The notes under the pieces are model-generated. The model did no database searches. It worked only from the letters and a program-made list of their open reading frames with translations, and was not told the origin of the DNA. The translations under genes were made by a program, and so were the position numbers. Below are positions 55,874 to 64,000 of a stretch of 64,000 bases of DNA, piece after piece. Location of the stretch: contig NZ_CP056047.1 in assembly GCF_021559775.1 (NCBI RefSeq), positions 3,369,501 to 3,433,500 on the forward strand. The letters run 5' to 3'. The first letter of the stretch is position 1. Each line of letters begins with the position of its first letter. The DNA comes from Gillisella vitis (GTDB taxonomy: Bacteria > Pseudomonadota > Alphaproteobacteria > Rhizobiales > Rhizobiaceae).

Positions 55874-56794
55874 GTGAACTGGATTACCAATTACGTTCGC
55901 CCCCGCATCAATTCCATGCTGGGCCGTCGCGATGTTCCGGACAATCTCTGGATCAAGTGCCCCGAAACCGGCGAAATGGTCTTTCATAAGGATCTGGAAG
56001 AGAACAAGTGGGTTGTTCCCGCCTCCGGCTATCACATGAAAATGCCCGCCAAGGCGCGGCTGGCTGATCTGTTCGATGGCGGCAAGTACGAAGCTTTCGC
56101 CCAGCCGAAAGTGGCGCAGGACCCGCTGAAGTTCCGCGATTCCAAGAAATACAGCGACCGCCTGAAGGATAGCCGCACCAAGACCGAGCAGGAAGACACG
56201 ATTGTCGCCGGTCTCGGCACGGTTGAAGGCCTGAAGCTGGTGGCCGTCGTGCATGAATTCAACTTCATGGGCGGCTCGCTGGGCATTGCTGCCGGTGAGG
56301 CCATCGTCAAGGCGTTCGAGCGGGCCATTGCGGAAAAATGCCCGCTGGTGATGTTCCCGGCTTCGGGCGGGGCGCGTATGCAGGAAGGCATTCTGTCGCT
56401 GATGCAATTGCCGCGCACCACGGTTGCCGTCGATTTGCTGAAGGAAGCAGGCCTGCCTTACATCGTTGTGCTGACCAATCCGACCACGGGTGGCGTGACG
56501 GCCTCTTATGCCATGCTGGGCGATCTTCATATCGCTGAGCCGGGTGCTGAAATCTGCTTTGCCGGTAAGCGCGTGATAGAGCAGACCATCCGCGAAAAGC
56601 TGCCGGAGGGGTTCCAGACCTCGGAATATCTGCTGGAGCACGGCATGGTCGATATGGTGGTCAAGCGCCACGATATTCCGGCGACCCTGGCCCGCACTCT
56701 GAAAATCCTGACGAAGCAGCCGGCAACGGTGGTTGGTGCCAATGATGACAAGACCTTGTCGGTCATCGAGGCCTCGCGCGCGGTTTCCGCCTGA
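55874..56794 (+). CDS. accD: Acetyl-CoA carboxylase carboxyltransferase beta subunit
   Basis: Beta subunit of acetyl-CoA carboxylase (306 aa), which makes malonyl-CoA for lipid synthesis. Core motifs include [20 protein letters not shown] and [21 protein letters not shown] 55874 is chosen because AGGAG lies 8 bases upstream and the length fits; the 37 open codons upstream are not AccD-like. The N-terminal zinc ribbon is degraded: only Cys29 of the four usual ligands remains, in KCPETG and VVPASGYH, where E. coli has two CxxC pairs. Confidence 0.96.
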   Translation: MNWITNYVRPRINSMLGRRDVPDNLWIKCPETGEMVFHKDLEENKWVVPASGYHMKMPAKARLADLFDGGKYEAFAQPKVAQDPLKFRDSKKYSDRLKDSRTKTEQEDTIVAGLGTVEGLKLVAVVHEFNFMGGSLGIAAGEAIVKAFERAIAEKCPLVMFPASGGARMQEGILSLMQLPRTTVAVDLLKEAGLPYIVVLTNPTTGGVTASYAMLGDLHIAEPGAEICFAGKRVIEQTIREKLPEGFQTSEYLLEHGMVDMVVKRHDIPATLARTLKILTKQPATVVGANDDKTLSVIEASRAVSA

Positions 56795-56902
56795 TCGCCT
56801 TGGGTGATATAGTGACGGCAATCGCCGCCTGACATGCCTAAAGCCGGGAGCAGTTTTACTGCCTCCGGCCCTCAAAACGACTTGCAAGCCTGGAACCGCC
56901 CC

Positions 56903-58246
56903 ATGATAGAGAATACGCTGAGCCAGGCTGAACAGGTCATCAATGAATTGATGCAGTTGCATCCCAAGGGTTTTGACATGACCCTGGAGCGTATGCGGCG
57001 CTTGCTCGAAGTGCTGGGCAATCCACAGGACAAGTTGCCACCGGTGATCCATGTGGCTGGCACCAATGGCAAAGGCTCCGTCAGCGCATTTTCGCGTGCG
57101 CTGTTGGAAGCTGGCGGCCTTGCCGTTCATGTTCACACGTCACCGCATCTGGTCAATTGGCACGAGCGTTACCGGATTGGCGTCAAAGGCGGCAAAGGGC
57201 AGATCGTTGACGATGGCTCGCTCGCCGATGCCTTGAAACGAGTGGCGGTCGCCAATGCGGGCCAGCACATCACCGTCTTTGAAATTTTGACGGCTGCCGC
57301 TTTCCTGCTGTTTTCTGAAATTCCCGCTGATGCGGTGATTATGGAAGTCGGCATGGGCGGGCGTCTGGATTGTACCAATGTGGTGGACCGGCCCGCTGTC
57401 TCCGTCATCATGCCGATTTCTTTTGACCATCAGGCCTATCTGGGCGACCGGGTGGAGCTGATCGCTGCCGAGAAAGCCGGGATCATGAAAAGACGGCGAC
57501 CGGTGGTGATCGGCCATCAGGAATTTGCCGCCGCCCGCGAGGCGCTGGTGGATATTGCCGAGCGATTGGGCTGTCCGCTCTCGGTGTTCGGTCAGGATTA
57601 TCTGGCGTTCGAGGAGCATGGACGGCTGGTCTATCAGGATGAAACGGGCCTGATGGATCTGCCCCTGCCAAAACTGCCGGGTCGCCACCAATTTGCCAAT
57701 GCCGCAGCGGCCATCCGCGCCGTGCGCTCCGCTGGCTTCACCGTGACCGAAGCCATGGCTGAGGCCGCGATGCACAGCGTTGAATGGCCGGGCCGCCTGC
57801 AAAAGCTGACGGAGGGCGCACTGCTGGACCACGCGCCGAAGGGCGCCGAAATCTGGGTGGATGGCGGCCATAATCCCGGTGCCGGTGAAGTGATTGCCGA
57901 GGCGATGGCAGGCTTTGAAGAACGCCAGTCCCGCCCGCTCTACCTGATCACCGGAATGCTCAACACCAAGGACCCGCTCGGCTATTTCAAGGCCTTTGAA
58001 GGCTTGGCCATCCAAGCGTTCACCGTACCAATCCGCGGCACTGACGCCGCCTTAGACCCAGTTGCGCTGGCCAGTTCCGCCTACGATGCCGGAATTCCCG
58101 CAGAGCCGGTCTCATCGGTCGCGGAAGCGCTGGAGGCGATCCGTAGCCGGGTTAATGCAGAAGAGATTGCCCCGCGAATCCTGATTGGTGGCTCGCTTTA
58201 TGTGGTCGGCAATGTGCTGGCGGATAATGGCACGCCGCCGAGATAG
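56903..58246 (+). CDS. folC: Folylpolyglutamate synthase / dihydrofolate synthase
   Basis: Mur-ligase-like enzyme (447 aa) that adds glutamate to folates and may also make dihydrofolate. Seen: PPVIHVAGTNGKGSVSAF (ATP loop), HVHTSPHLVNWHERY, MEVGMGGRLDCTNVV, and DGGHNPGAGE in the C-terminal domain. ATG 56903 opens the family-like ENTLSQAEQVINELMQLHPKGFD (in parts); an in-frame ATG at 56834 would add 23 residues, and neither has a clear ribosome site. It closes the trpFBA-accD-folC run. Confidence 0.94.
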   Translation: MIENTLSQAEQVINELMQLHPKGFDMTLERMRRLLEVLGNPQDKLPPVIHVAGTNGKGSVSAFSRALLEAGGLAVHVHTSPHLVNWHERYRIGVKGGKGQIVDDGSLADALKRVAVANAGQHITVFEILTAAAFLLFSEIPADAVIMEVGMGGRLDCTNVVDRPAVSVIMPISFDHQAYLGDRVELIAAEKAGIMKRRRPVVIGHQEFAAAREALVDIAERLGCPLSVFGQDYLAFEEHGRLVYQDETGLMDLPLPKLPGRHQFANAAAAIRAVRSAGFTVTEAMAEAAMHSVEWPGRLQKLTEGALLDHAPKGAEIWVDGGHNPGAGEVIAEAMAGFEERQSRPLYLITGMLNTKDPLGYFKAFEGLAIQAFTVPIRGTDAALDPVALASSAYDAGIPAEPVSSVAEALEAIRSRVNAEEIAPRILIGGSLYVVGNVLADNGTPPR

Positions 58247-58354
58247 CGTTTGCGTCCTGCGTCATATCCTGCCTGACATTGCGATAAACGATGTTTCCCC
58301 ATCGGCATCACTATAGGGTGGCCGAGTGATTCTCCGGCCTAATGCGCGATCCCC

Positions 58355-59026
58355 ATGGAAACATCCCTTTATCTACCTGTGAAATCGTTTCTCGAAAAAA
58401 CAGGCTATACCGTCAAAGGCGAAATCGGCGGCTGTGATCTCGTGGGCCTGAGCGCCGACGATCCATCCGTCGTGGTGGTCTGCGAACTGAAACTGAGTTT
58501 CAATCTGGAACTCATCCTCCAGGCCGTAGACCGGGCAGCCATATCCGACGAGGTCTGGATTGCCGCGAAAATCTCCGCCAAGGGCAGGGGGCGGGAGGCC
58601 GACAAGCGCTACCGCGACCTCTGCCGCCGTCTCGGCATCGGCATGCTCGGTGTCTCCGCCAGCGGTGACGTTAGCATCATCGTCGGCTCCGTTTCGCCCA
58701 TGCCACGCACTAATCCCAAACGACGCTCCCGCCTGATGCGCGAACACCAGACCCGGCGCGGCGACCCGGCCCTTGGCGGCAGCACCCGAATGCCTGTGAT
58801 GACCGCCTACCGCCAGAACGCCCTTGCCTGTGCCGCAATTCTTCTCGCCGGGCCGACGCGGGTTGGTGATGTGCGCAAAGCGGTCCCGGATGCCGGGAAG
58901 ATTCTGCTCTCTAATGTCTATGGCTGGTTTGAGCGGGTTGAGCGCGGCGTTTATGGGTTGACGGATGCAGGGCAAGACGCGCTGAAGCGGTGGCCGCAGG
59001 TGCGAGCGGTTGGAGCTGATGCCTAG
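58355..59026 (+). CDS. DUF2161 protein, putative PD-(D/E)XK-type nuclease with C-terminal winged helix
   Basis: Protein of 223 aa. The N-terminal half has a PD-(D/E)XK-like core: GGCDLVGLSADDP...VVVCELKLSFNLELILQAVDR, with Asp and the ExK pair in the expected order. The C-terminal part (about 145-215, ILLSNVYGWFERVERGVYGLTDAG) looks like a winged helix. It fits DUF2161, an uncharacterised family. The stop TAG shares CTAG with the stop of the convergent adaA-like gene (4-bp overlap). DNA target and function are unknown. Confidence 0.8.
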   Translation: METSLYLPVKSFLEKTGYTVKGEIGGCDLVGLSADDPSVVVVCELKLSFNLELILQAVDRAAISDEVWIAAKISAKGRGREADKRYRDLCRRLGIGMLGVSASGDVSIIVGSVSPMPRTNPKRRSRLMREHQTRRGDPALGGSTRMPVMTAYRQNALACAAILLAGPTRVGDVRKAVPDAGKILLSNVYGWFERVERGVYGLTDAGQDALKRWPQVRAVGADA

Positions 59027-59631
59027 ATAACCCTGCCATTCGGACGTCGAAACGACGATGGCGCTCGCTTATAGACTGCCTGAAACGAGTCGTTGAATCT
59101 CCGGACGCTACCAAAACCGGATGCGAATGCGACCTCAGTTAGGGGCATGTCCGTCTCGTCGATAAACCTCTTTGCCTTCTGCACACGCCTCGTTGCTGCT
59201 ATTTCACTTGGGCTCGCACCTGTATGATGCCTGAACAGCCGCAGGAGATGGCGCGGGCCAACACCAAGCATGTCGGCAAGATCGGCAACCGACCCTTGAT
59301 CGAGGAACCCTTGTTCGATCAGGCGCATCCCGCGCGCGACCGTGGTTGCCGTTCCCATCCATGCTGGCGAGCCGGGCGCTGCCTCTGGCCTACAACGAAG
59401 GCAAGGCCGAAAGCCCGCCCGCTCCGCTGACGCTGCTGTTGCATAGAATGTAACATTCTTCGAGTGAGCGGGCCGCACTGGGCAAACCGGGCGGCAATAA
59501 ATCCGCGTCGAGCGAACACCTGAAAAGAACAGGCCGTCAAAAGTCTTATCGCGGGCAAGCCGCGCGCTATCGCACGTTTCGCGGTCCAGATGCGGTGGCA
59601 ACGTCTGCAAGTCGGGAGAAACTATAACCAT
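59023..59631 (-). CDS. AdaA-like methylphosphotriester sensor / AraC-type regulator
   Basis: Protein of 202 aa with an Ada N-terminal zinc domain and an AraC-type helix-turn-helix, as in AdaA. The four zinc cysteines are C46, C50, C77 and C80, with exactly the spacing of E. coli Ada (C38, C42, C69, C72). The AraC part contains VADLADMLGVGPRHLLRLFRHH and the second helix pair up to FRRPNGRVI. The O6-methylguanine transferase domain of Ada and the AlkA domain often fused in rhizobia are absent. It likely senses alkylated phosphates and activates repair genes. ATG 59631; a TTG precedes it. Confidence 0.87.
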   Translation of the reverse strand: MVIVSPDLQTLPPHLDRETCDSARLARDKTFDGLFFSGVRSTRIYCRPVCPVRPAHSKNVTFYATAASAERAGFRPCLRCRPEAAPGSPAWMGTATTVARGMRLIEQGFLDQGSVADLADMLGVGPRHLLRLFRHHTGASPSEIAATRRVQKAKRFIDETDMPLTEVAFASGFGSVRRFNDSFQAVYKRAPSSFRRPNGRVI

Positions 59632-59763
59632 CAAAGGACTTTAGCGCCGCTATCCTTCCCAGAGTAGCTGGAATCGGACCTGATCAGGCGATGAAGTCCG
59701 ATTCCAGCGAGCATCCTTCAGGACTCCGATCGATCTTGCCGATCAATTCGAGAGGGAATCGTC

Positions 59764-60717
59764 GTGAAATCAAAAACAACAGGCACTGAAATTGGAATTG
59801 CACCAGGTGGTCAAGGGCATATGCGCATTGCCGCAGAGATCGGCTTGCTGCTGTTGCTGTCACTCATTTGGGGCAGCTCTTTCACCTTGATCAAAGTTGC
59901 CGCCGACACTGTGCCGCCTCTGACCATGACGGCGGCGCGTGTAACGATCGCGGCGCTTTTGCTGGTTCTTTTTGTGAAGATGCGCGGGTTTTCTTTGCCT
60001 CGAACGGGCGCAACATGGGCCGCGTTCTTCGTTCAAGGTTTGCTTCAAAGCGCACTCCCCTTCACGCTCATCAGTTGGGGCGAGCAGCATATCTCAAGCG
60101 GCCTTGCCGGGGTGCTTAATGCGACACCTCCTATGTTCGTGCTGCTGATCGCCATGACAACGGGATATGGAGGCCAGCGCATCACCACGCAAAAAATCGT
60201 CGGCGTTGTGGTTGGCCTCGCCGGCGTTGTCATCACGATCGGCTTTCAGTCGTTCGGACATACCACTGCCCCTTTAGCCCAAGCGGCAGTCTTGGCGGCA
60301 AGTCTTTGTTACGCGGTGGCTCCAATGTGGGGGCAGCGTTTTGCCGGTCTCCCTGCGATCGTCACGTCGGCAGGAGCTATGAGTTGTGCGGCAATCATGA
60401 TGCTGCCGGCGGCCATTGTCATCGAACATCCTTGGACCCTTACCCCGACGCCGGAGGCAATTATTGCCGTGCTCGTTCTCGCCGTCCTCTGCACGGCTAT
60501 CGCTATGGTCATCTATTTCCGCCTGGTGCAAACCCTCGGGCCTCTGGGCACTACCAGTGGAAGCTATCTGCGCGCCGGATTCGCCGTCGCCCTCGGTATT
60601 TTCTTCCTCGGGGAAAGTTTTAAATGGTCAACCCTCATCGGCATGACGCTGATTGTCTTCGGGGTGATCGCCGTGACCGTTCCTTTACGCTCGCCCCGGG
60701 CAAGAGACGAAGCATGA
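59764..60717 (+). CDS. EamA/DMT family transporter
   Basis: Inner-membrane protein (317 aa) of the drug/metabolite transporter superfamily with two EamA repeats and about ten helices (LLLLLSLIWGSSFTLIKVA opens the first; LVLAVLCTAIAMVIYFRLV lies in the second). The typical GEQHISSGLAGVLNATPPMF segment is present. GTG 59764 has GAGAGGG upstream. Substrate unknown; relatives export amino acids or metabolites. Its stop overlaps the next gene by 4 bp. Confidence 0.9.
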   Translation: MKSKTTGTEIGIAPGGQGHMRIAAEIGLLLLLSLIWGSSFTLIKVAADTVPPLTMTAARVTIAALLLVLFVKMRGFSLPRTGATWAAFFVQGLLQSALPFTLISWGEQHISSGLAGVLNATPPMFVLLIAMTTGYGGQRITTQKIVGVVVGLAGVVITIGFQSFGHTTAPLAQAAVLAASLCYAVAPMWGQRFAGLPAIVTSAGAMSCAAIMMLPAAIVIEHPWTLTPTPEAIIAVLVLAVLCTAIAMVIYFRLVQTLGPLGTTSGSYLRAGFAVALGIFFLGESFKWSTLIGMTLIVFGVIAVTVPLRSPRARDEA

Positions 60718-61118
60718 TGGAAGCTTTTGAAGCGTGTACATGTGCGCAAGAAGACTGGTGTGAGCAAGGATGGCGTTTCGGGCTTTATCTCACCCCGCCA
60801 ACCTCGGAAGCTGAAATTGATGCTCCAGAGGTTATAGCGCTTATGAAATATCTCATAAGGTCGCGTGTCATATCGATCATCGATTCGGCTGAAGTCACAA
60901 GGCAAGGCTTTGCAATTGGCTCAAATCTCCCGGCCGGAGACACGCGTATTCAAATTTGTTGGTGGACATTGGGCGGTGAACTTCATCGGGAGGCCATTTT
61001 ATGGGGGCCCAGCACGCGATGCTGGGAACAACTTCCGCCATGGGAAATCGGAAATACTAACGAGATCATCGTTATCACGCGAGAGGCTGCCGATTTTGTC
61101 CAAAGTCTTCGAAAATAA
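60714..61118 (+). CDS. Hypothetical protein coupled to the EamA transporter
   Basis: I do not recognise this 134-aa protein. The N-terminus is Cys-rich (EACTCAQEDWCEQGW), the middle is mixed alpha/beta, and Trp residues are frequent (WWTLGGELH, ILWGPSTRCWEQLPPWEI). No signal peptide or membrane helix is seen. Its ATG overlaps the transporter stop (ATGA), which argues for coupled translation and a shared function. A second ATG follows directly (60717). Confidence 0.6.
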   Translation: MMEAFEACTCAQEDWCEQGWRFGLYLTPPTSEAEIDAPEVIALMKYLIRSRVISIIDSAEVTRQGFAIGSNLPAGDTRIQICWWTLGGELHREAILWGPSTRCWEQLPPWEIGNTNEIIVITREAADFVQSLRK

Positions 61119-61203
61119 GCAAGGCAGGAGGGTAGAGCATCTGAGATGAGCGCGCCAAGCCCCATTCACCTGCGATTTGTTTTCTCACGACAGTCGCACA
61201 AAA

Positions 61204-61224
61204 AAGCCCGGCAAAACCGGGCTT
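61204..61224 (-). terminator. Intrinsic terminator of trxA
   Basis: Perfect 8-bp arms AAGCCCGG (61204-61211) and CCGGGCTT (61217-61224) around CAAAA. On the minus strand the hairpin ends in a T-run. It lies 27 bp after the trxA stop. Confidence 0.88.
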
Positions 61225-61251
61225 CTTCGCACACTAGTTTCTAGCCGCCAC

Positions 61252-61572
61252 TCAAGCAGCGCCAGCGATCCAGCTGGACAGAGCCGTCTTCGGGGCAGCG
61301 CCAACCTTGATGTCAGCCACTTCGCCGCCCTTGAACATGGCGAGCGTGGGGATGGAGCGGACGCCGAATTTGGCGGCGAGTTCTGGGTTTTCGTCAATGT
61401 TGAGCTTGGCGATCTTGACCTTGCCGGCCATTTCCGTGGAGATTTCATCCAGGCTGGGGGCGATCATCTTGCAGGGGCCGCACCATTCGGCCCAGAAGTC
61501 CACCACGACAGGCTCTACAGACTGTAGAACTTCCGCTTCGAAATTGCTTGCATCGACTTTTACCGTAGCCAT
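61252..61572 (-). CDS. trxA: Thioredoxin
   Basis: Disulfide reductase (106 aa) with the active site [14 protein letters not shown] and the cis-Pro loop [14 protein letters not shown]. Length is standard for thioredoxin 1. AAGGAG lies six to seven bases before ATG 61572. It is followed by its own terminator and is separated from folC by the accessory-looking block at 58355-61118. Confidence 0.97.
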   Translation of the reverse strand: MATVKVDASNFEAEVLQSVEPVVVDFWAEWCGPCKMIAPSLDEISTEMAGKVKIAKLNIDENPELAAKFGVRSIPTLAMFKGGEVADIKVGAAPKTALSSWIAGAA

Positions 61573-61770
61573 TGGCTGCTCCTTGGAGAATTCCTGTTGT
61601 CACATATATGATGGTTATTGTGAGGATTTCAACTTAAAGCGCATTGCAATTGTCAGGCGTCAGCCAAGACAAAACGTTATAGCCCCGCGCCGATTTTTGT
61701 TTCGCGTGGCGACGCCGTCCAAATGCTTTAGTTTGCAGAGGACGTTACAAAGATGAGGCCCTCACAGGGC

Positions 61771-62727
61771 CTAAAGCAGGCCTTCAAGTTCTTTCAGCCG
61801 GTCATTGACCAGCCAGCCATAGTAATTTTCTTCCGGCAGGCCGCCGCGACGTCCCAGCGCCCGGGCTCGCGCCTCGGAGTTCCCGACATTGTAAAGCGTC
61901 GCCGTCAGGCCGGGATTGTTGGAAATATCCACATTGGCATAGGTTTTATAGTCATCGATGGATTTGCGGATGATCGCCGCGATATAGGCGAGCGAGGTAT
62001 CCGGGTCCATGATGGCCTTATAGAGCCCTGCCGCATCCTTCTCGTCCAGCTTAGGGTAGCTGGATGTCTGATGGACCATGTCGGTCAGCATCAATGCCGT
62101 CAGCGGGTTGATCTGGCCAAGGCCAAAGGTTTGCCCGGCATAGAAAGGCTGGAAAAACACCGCGCTGAAGCGGTTGTTGGGAAAGCTCTTGTTTCCGACC
62201 CGCTTGCCCTGGAACTTGTCTTCCCAGACATTTTCCCGGCAGGTCCACAGCTTGGCAGAATCCTTCAACTCGGCGCAGGCGGCAAATTCCGGGCGGGCGA
62301 CGAAATCATCGACATCCTCGCCATCATAGGCAAAGCGGAACGTGTGACCGGCATAGGAGGCCGCCTTTACATAGTAGCTTTGCAATGTGTCGTAGGCATC
62401 GACATTATAGGTATGCTCACCGACCAGCGCGCCAACGATGTGGATCGGGTCGATATTATAGGCCGCCGCGGTTTTCTTGATCTTGCCGATCAACTGACGA
62501 TCCTTGATCAGCAGATCGCGAATCTTCTCGTATTTCAGATCGAAGGTGGTCTTGGTTTCCTTGGTGCGCTGCTTCGATGCACCGGGAATGGGGGGCTGTT
62601 CGGCATTGCGATTGCCCGCAGGCACCATCCGCACCTCGGCAGCCTGGATTTCCGGCACGAAGGCGGCGGAAAAAGCACATGAAACCGAGAGAATAAAGAC
62701 CAGAGCTAAGCGACGCACCATTTCCAT
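61771..62727 (-). CDS. DUF1402 family exported protein
   Basis: Exported protein (318 aa) with a Sec-type signal (RRLALVFILSVSCAFSAAF, cleavage probably after QAA near residue 29). The mature part holds PIHIVGALVGEHTYNVDAYD and QTFGLGQINPLTALML, which recall a lytic transglycosylase fold: an early Glu, then GxGQINP. It fits DUF1402, a family of Rhizobiales with no assigned function. ATG 62727 is taken; ATG 62721 is possible. It lies between trxA and hslU on the same strand. Confidence 0.8.
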   Translation of the reverse strand: MEMVRRLALVFILSVSCAFSAAFVPEIQAAEVRMVPAGNRNAEQPPIPGASKQRTKETKTTFDLKYEKIRDLLIKDRQLIGKIKKTAAAYNIDPIHIVGALVGEHTYNVDAYDTLQSYYVKAASYAGHTFRFAYDGEDVDDFVARPEFAACAELKDSAKLWTCRENVWEDKFQGKRVGNKSFPNNRFSAVFFQPFYAGQTFGLGQINPLTALMLTDMVHQTSSYPKLDEKDAAGLYKAIMDPDTSLAYIAAIIRKSIDDYKTYANVDISNNPGLTATLYNVGNSEARARALGRRGGLPEENYYGWLVNDRLKELEGLL

Positions 62728-62795
62728 CCCGTATATATTGCAGATCGGAACGATGTTTCACCAACCCGATACCGCCTTGCCCTATTACGGCGAGC

Positions 62796-62819
62796 GGCCC
62801 TCCTTATAGAGGGAGGGCC
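62796..62819 (-). terminator. Hairpin downstream of hslU
   Basis: Arms GGCCCTCC (62796-62803) and GGAGGGCC (62812-62819) pair perfectly. No T-run follows on the minus strand, so it is only a possible end for hslU transcripts. Confidence 0.35.
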
Positions 62820-62900
62820 GGTGCTGTCGACTGTCGACCGGTCACAAGGCCGAATTAGGGCGGTGATTTGCCGATTTCACCCCATTCCGGTGCGAAAACA

Positions 62901-64000
62901 TCACAGAATATAGCGCGACAGATCCGCATCGGCAGCGATTTCGCCGACATGCTCGCGCACATAGGCCGAATCGATCATCACTTTCGCCCCGCCGCGATCC
63001 GGCGCGTTGAAGGAAATGTCGTCGAGAACCCGCTCCATCACCGTCTGCAAACGCCGTGCTCCGATATTTTCAATCGAGCTGTTGAGGTTGACGGCAACAT
63101 CCGCCAGCGCGTCGATGGCATCCTCGGTAAATTCGAGATCCAGTTTTTCCGTGGCCATCAGCGCGATGTATTGACGAATGAGGCTGGCCTCGGTTTCCGT
63201 CAAAATCCGGCGGAAATCCTCCTTGGTCAGCGCCTTCAATTCCACCCGGATCGGCAAACGGCCTTGCAATTCCGGCAGGAGGTCGGACGGTTTGGAGACA
63301 TGGAAGGCCCCGGATGCGATAAACAGGATGTGGTCGGTCTTTACCGGCCCGTATTTGGTGGCAACCGTCGTGCCTTCCACCAGGGGCAGCAGGTCGCGCT
63401 GCACGCCTTCGCGCGAAACACCCGCACCCATGGCGCCTTCGCGGTTGGCGATCTTGTCGATTTCGTCCAGGAAGACGATGCCGTCGTTTTCAACCGACTT
63501 TACCGCTTCACGCTGGATCACTTCATTGTCGATCAGCTTGTCGGATTCGTCGCGGATCAGGTCGGCATAGGAGGTCTTGACGGTGGTGCGGACCTTCTTG
63601 GTGCGGCCGCCCATCGCTTTGCCAAACATGTCGGACAGGTTGAGAATGCCGACATTGGCCCCCGGCATGCCGGGAATCTCAAAGCCCGGCATGCCGGAGC
63701 TTGTCTCTGCAACCTCGATATCGATTTCCTTGTCGTCCAGCTCTCCAGCCCGCAGCTTCTTGCGGAAGCTATCGCGGGTCGCGGGCGAGGCGGTGGCGCC
63801 GACCAGCGCATCCAGCACCCGCTCCTCAGCACCGGCATGGGCCTTGGCTTCCACCTCCAGCCGCTTCTTTTCCTTGATCAGGCCGATGCCGATTTCCACG
63901 AGATCACGGATGATCTGCTCCACGTCGCGGCCGACATAGCCGACCTCGGTGAATTTGGTGGCCTCGACCTTGATGAAGGGCGCGCCCGCCAGTTTGGCGA
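62901..64000 (-). CDS. hslU: ATP-dependent protease ATPase subunit HslU (partial, 5' end outside)
   Basis: AAA+ unfoldase of the HslUV protease, C-terminal 366 residues or so. The frame is open to the window edge with [26 protein letters not shown] (in parts), so the start and Walker A lie outside. Seen: Walker [42 protein letters not shown] (in parts), sensor and arginine regions, and the C-terminal tail DLSRYIL that inserts into HslV. The gene name is firm. Confidence 0.96.
   Translation of the reverse strand, partial: AKLAGAPFIKVEATKFTEVGYVGRDVEQIIRDLVEIGIGLIKEKKRLEVEAKAHAGAEERVLDALVGATASPATRDSFRKKLRAGELDDKEIDIEVAETSSGMPGFEIPGMPGANVGILNLSDMFGKAMGGRTKKVRTTVKTSYADLIRDESDKLIDNEVIQREAVKSVENDGIVFLDEIDKIANREGAMGAGVSREGVQRDLLPLVEGTTVATKYGPVKTDHILFIASGAFHVSKPSDLLPELQGRLPIRVELKALTKEDFRRILTETEASLIRQYIALMATEKLDLEFTEDAIDALADVAVNLNSSIENIGARRLQTVMERVLDDISFNAPDRGGAKVMIDSAYVREHVGEIAADADLSRYIL

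Overview
The window is chromosomal DNA of an alphaproteobacterium of the family Rhizobiaceae, most likely from the Agrobacterium/Allorhizobium/Rhizobium group. The evidence is the pair of cyclic beta-1,2-glucan genes ndvB/ndvA (chvB/chvA), rhizobial families such as DUF1402 and DUF2852, the cell-cycle regulator TrcR, and the gene order parB-parA-rsmG-mnmG-mnmE-rho-hemJ-hemE // PPDK regulator-maf-aroE-coaE-dnaQ-secB that surrounds the chromosome origin in this group. No IS element, prophage, CRISPR array, tRNA or rRNA gene was seen.

Layout. 1-20000: the end of an NAD-glutamate dehydrogenase, an MFS transporter, the giant glucan synthase ndvB, an M20 amidohydrolase, the glucan exporter ndvA, a LuxR-type regulator and pyruvate carboxylase. 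20000-29400: a small zincin metallopeptidase, acetyl-CoA synthetase, trcR, the PLP protein yggS, then leuS-lptE-holA. 29400-38300: a leftward block on the minus strand with parB, parA, rsmG, mnmG, mnmE, rho, hemJ and hemE. 38286-38676: an A+T-rich gene-free gap with four near-consensus DnaA boxes and a perfect TTAA-N7-TTAA CtrA box, the predicted oriC. 38677-42400: a rightward block with the PPDK regulatory protein, maf, aroE, coaE and dnaQ. 42450-49100: secB and fxsA, then Tim44-like, mltA, smr, an XRE regulator and gyrB. 49200-64000: nitroreductase, PHA depolymerase, DUF2852, a YgjP-like metallopeptidase, trpF-trpB-trpA-accD-folC, a small accessory-looking block (DUF2161 nuclease-like, AdaA-like, EamA transporter, unknown protein), trxA, a DUF1402 protein and the start-less hslU.

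The main theme is chromosome origin and segregation. The window holds ParA, ParB, the likely oriC, and four copies of a 16-bp parS-type palindrome (one perfect, two with one mismatch, one with two). Two copies are read in frame as Ser-Arg-Glu-Thr near the N-termini of RsmG and AroE, a third covers the mnmE stop codon, and the fourth abuts the gyrB terminator. Genes on both sides of oriC point away from it, as expected for leading-strand coding.

A second theme is structured intergenic DNA: a composite palindromic element (19901-20000), a roughly 130-bp long inverted repeat beside yggS (23884-24015), a hairpin element in the lptE-holA gap (28201-28234), and a perfect 10-bp hairpin that covers the trpF start codon. 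I found no clear new multi-gene system. The best leads are the coding-sequence parS sites, the oriC layout, the palindromic elements, the trpF hairpin and the loss of zinc ligands in AccD.
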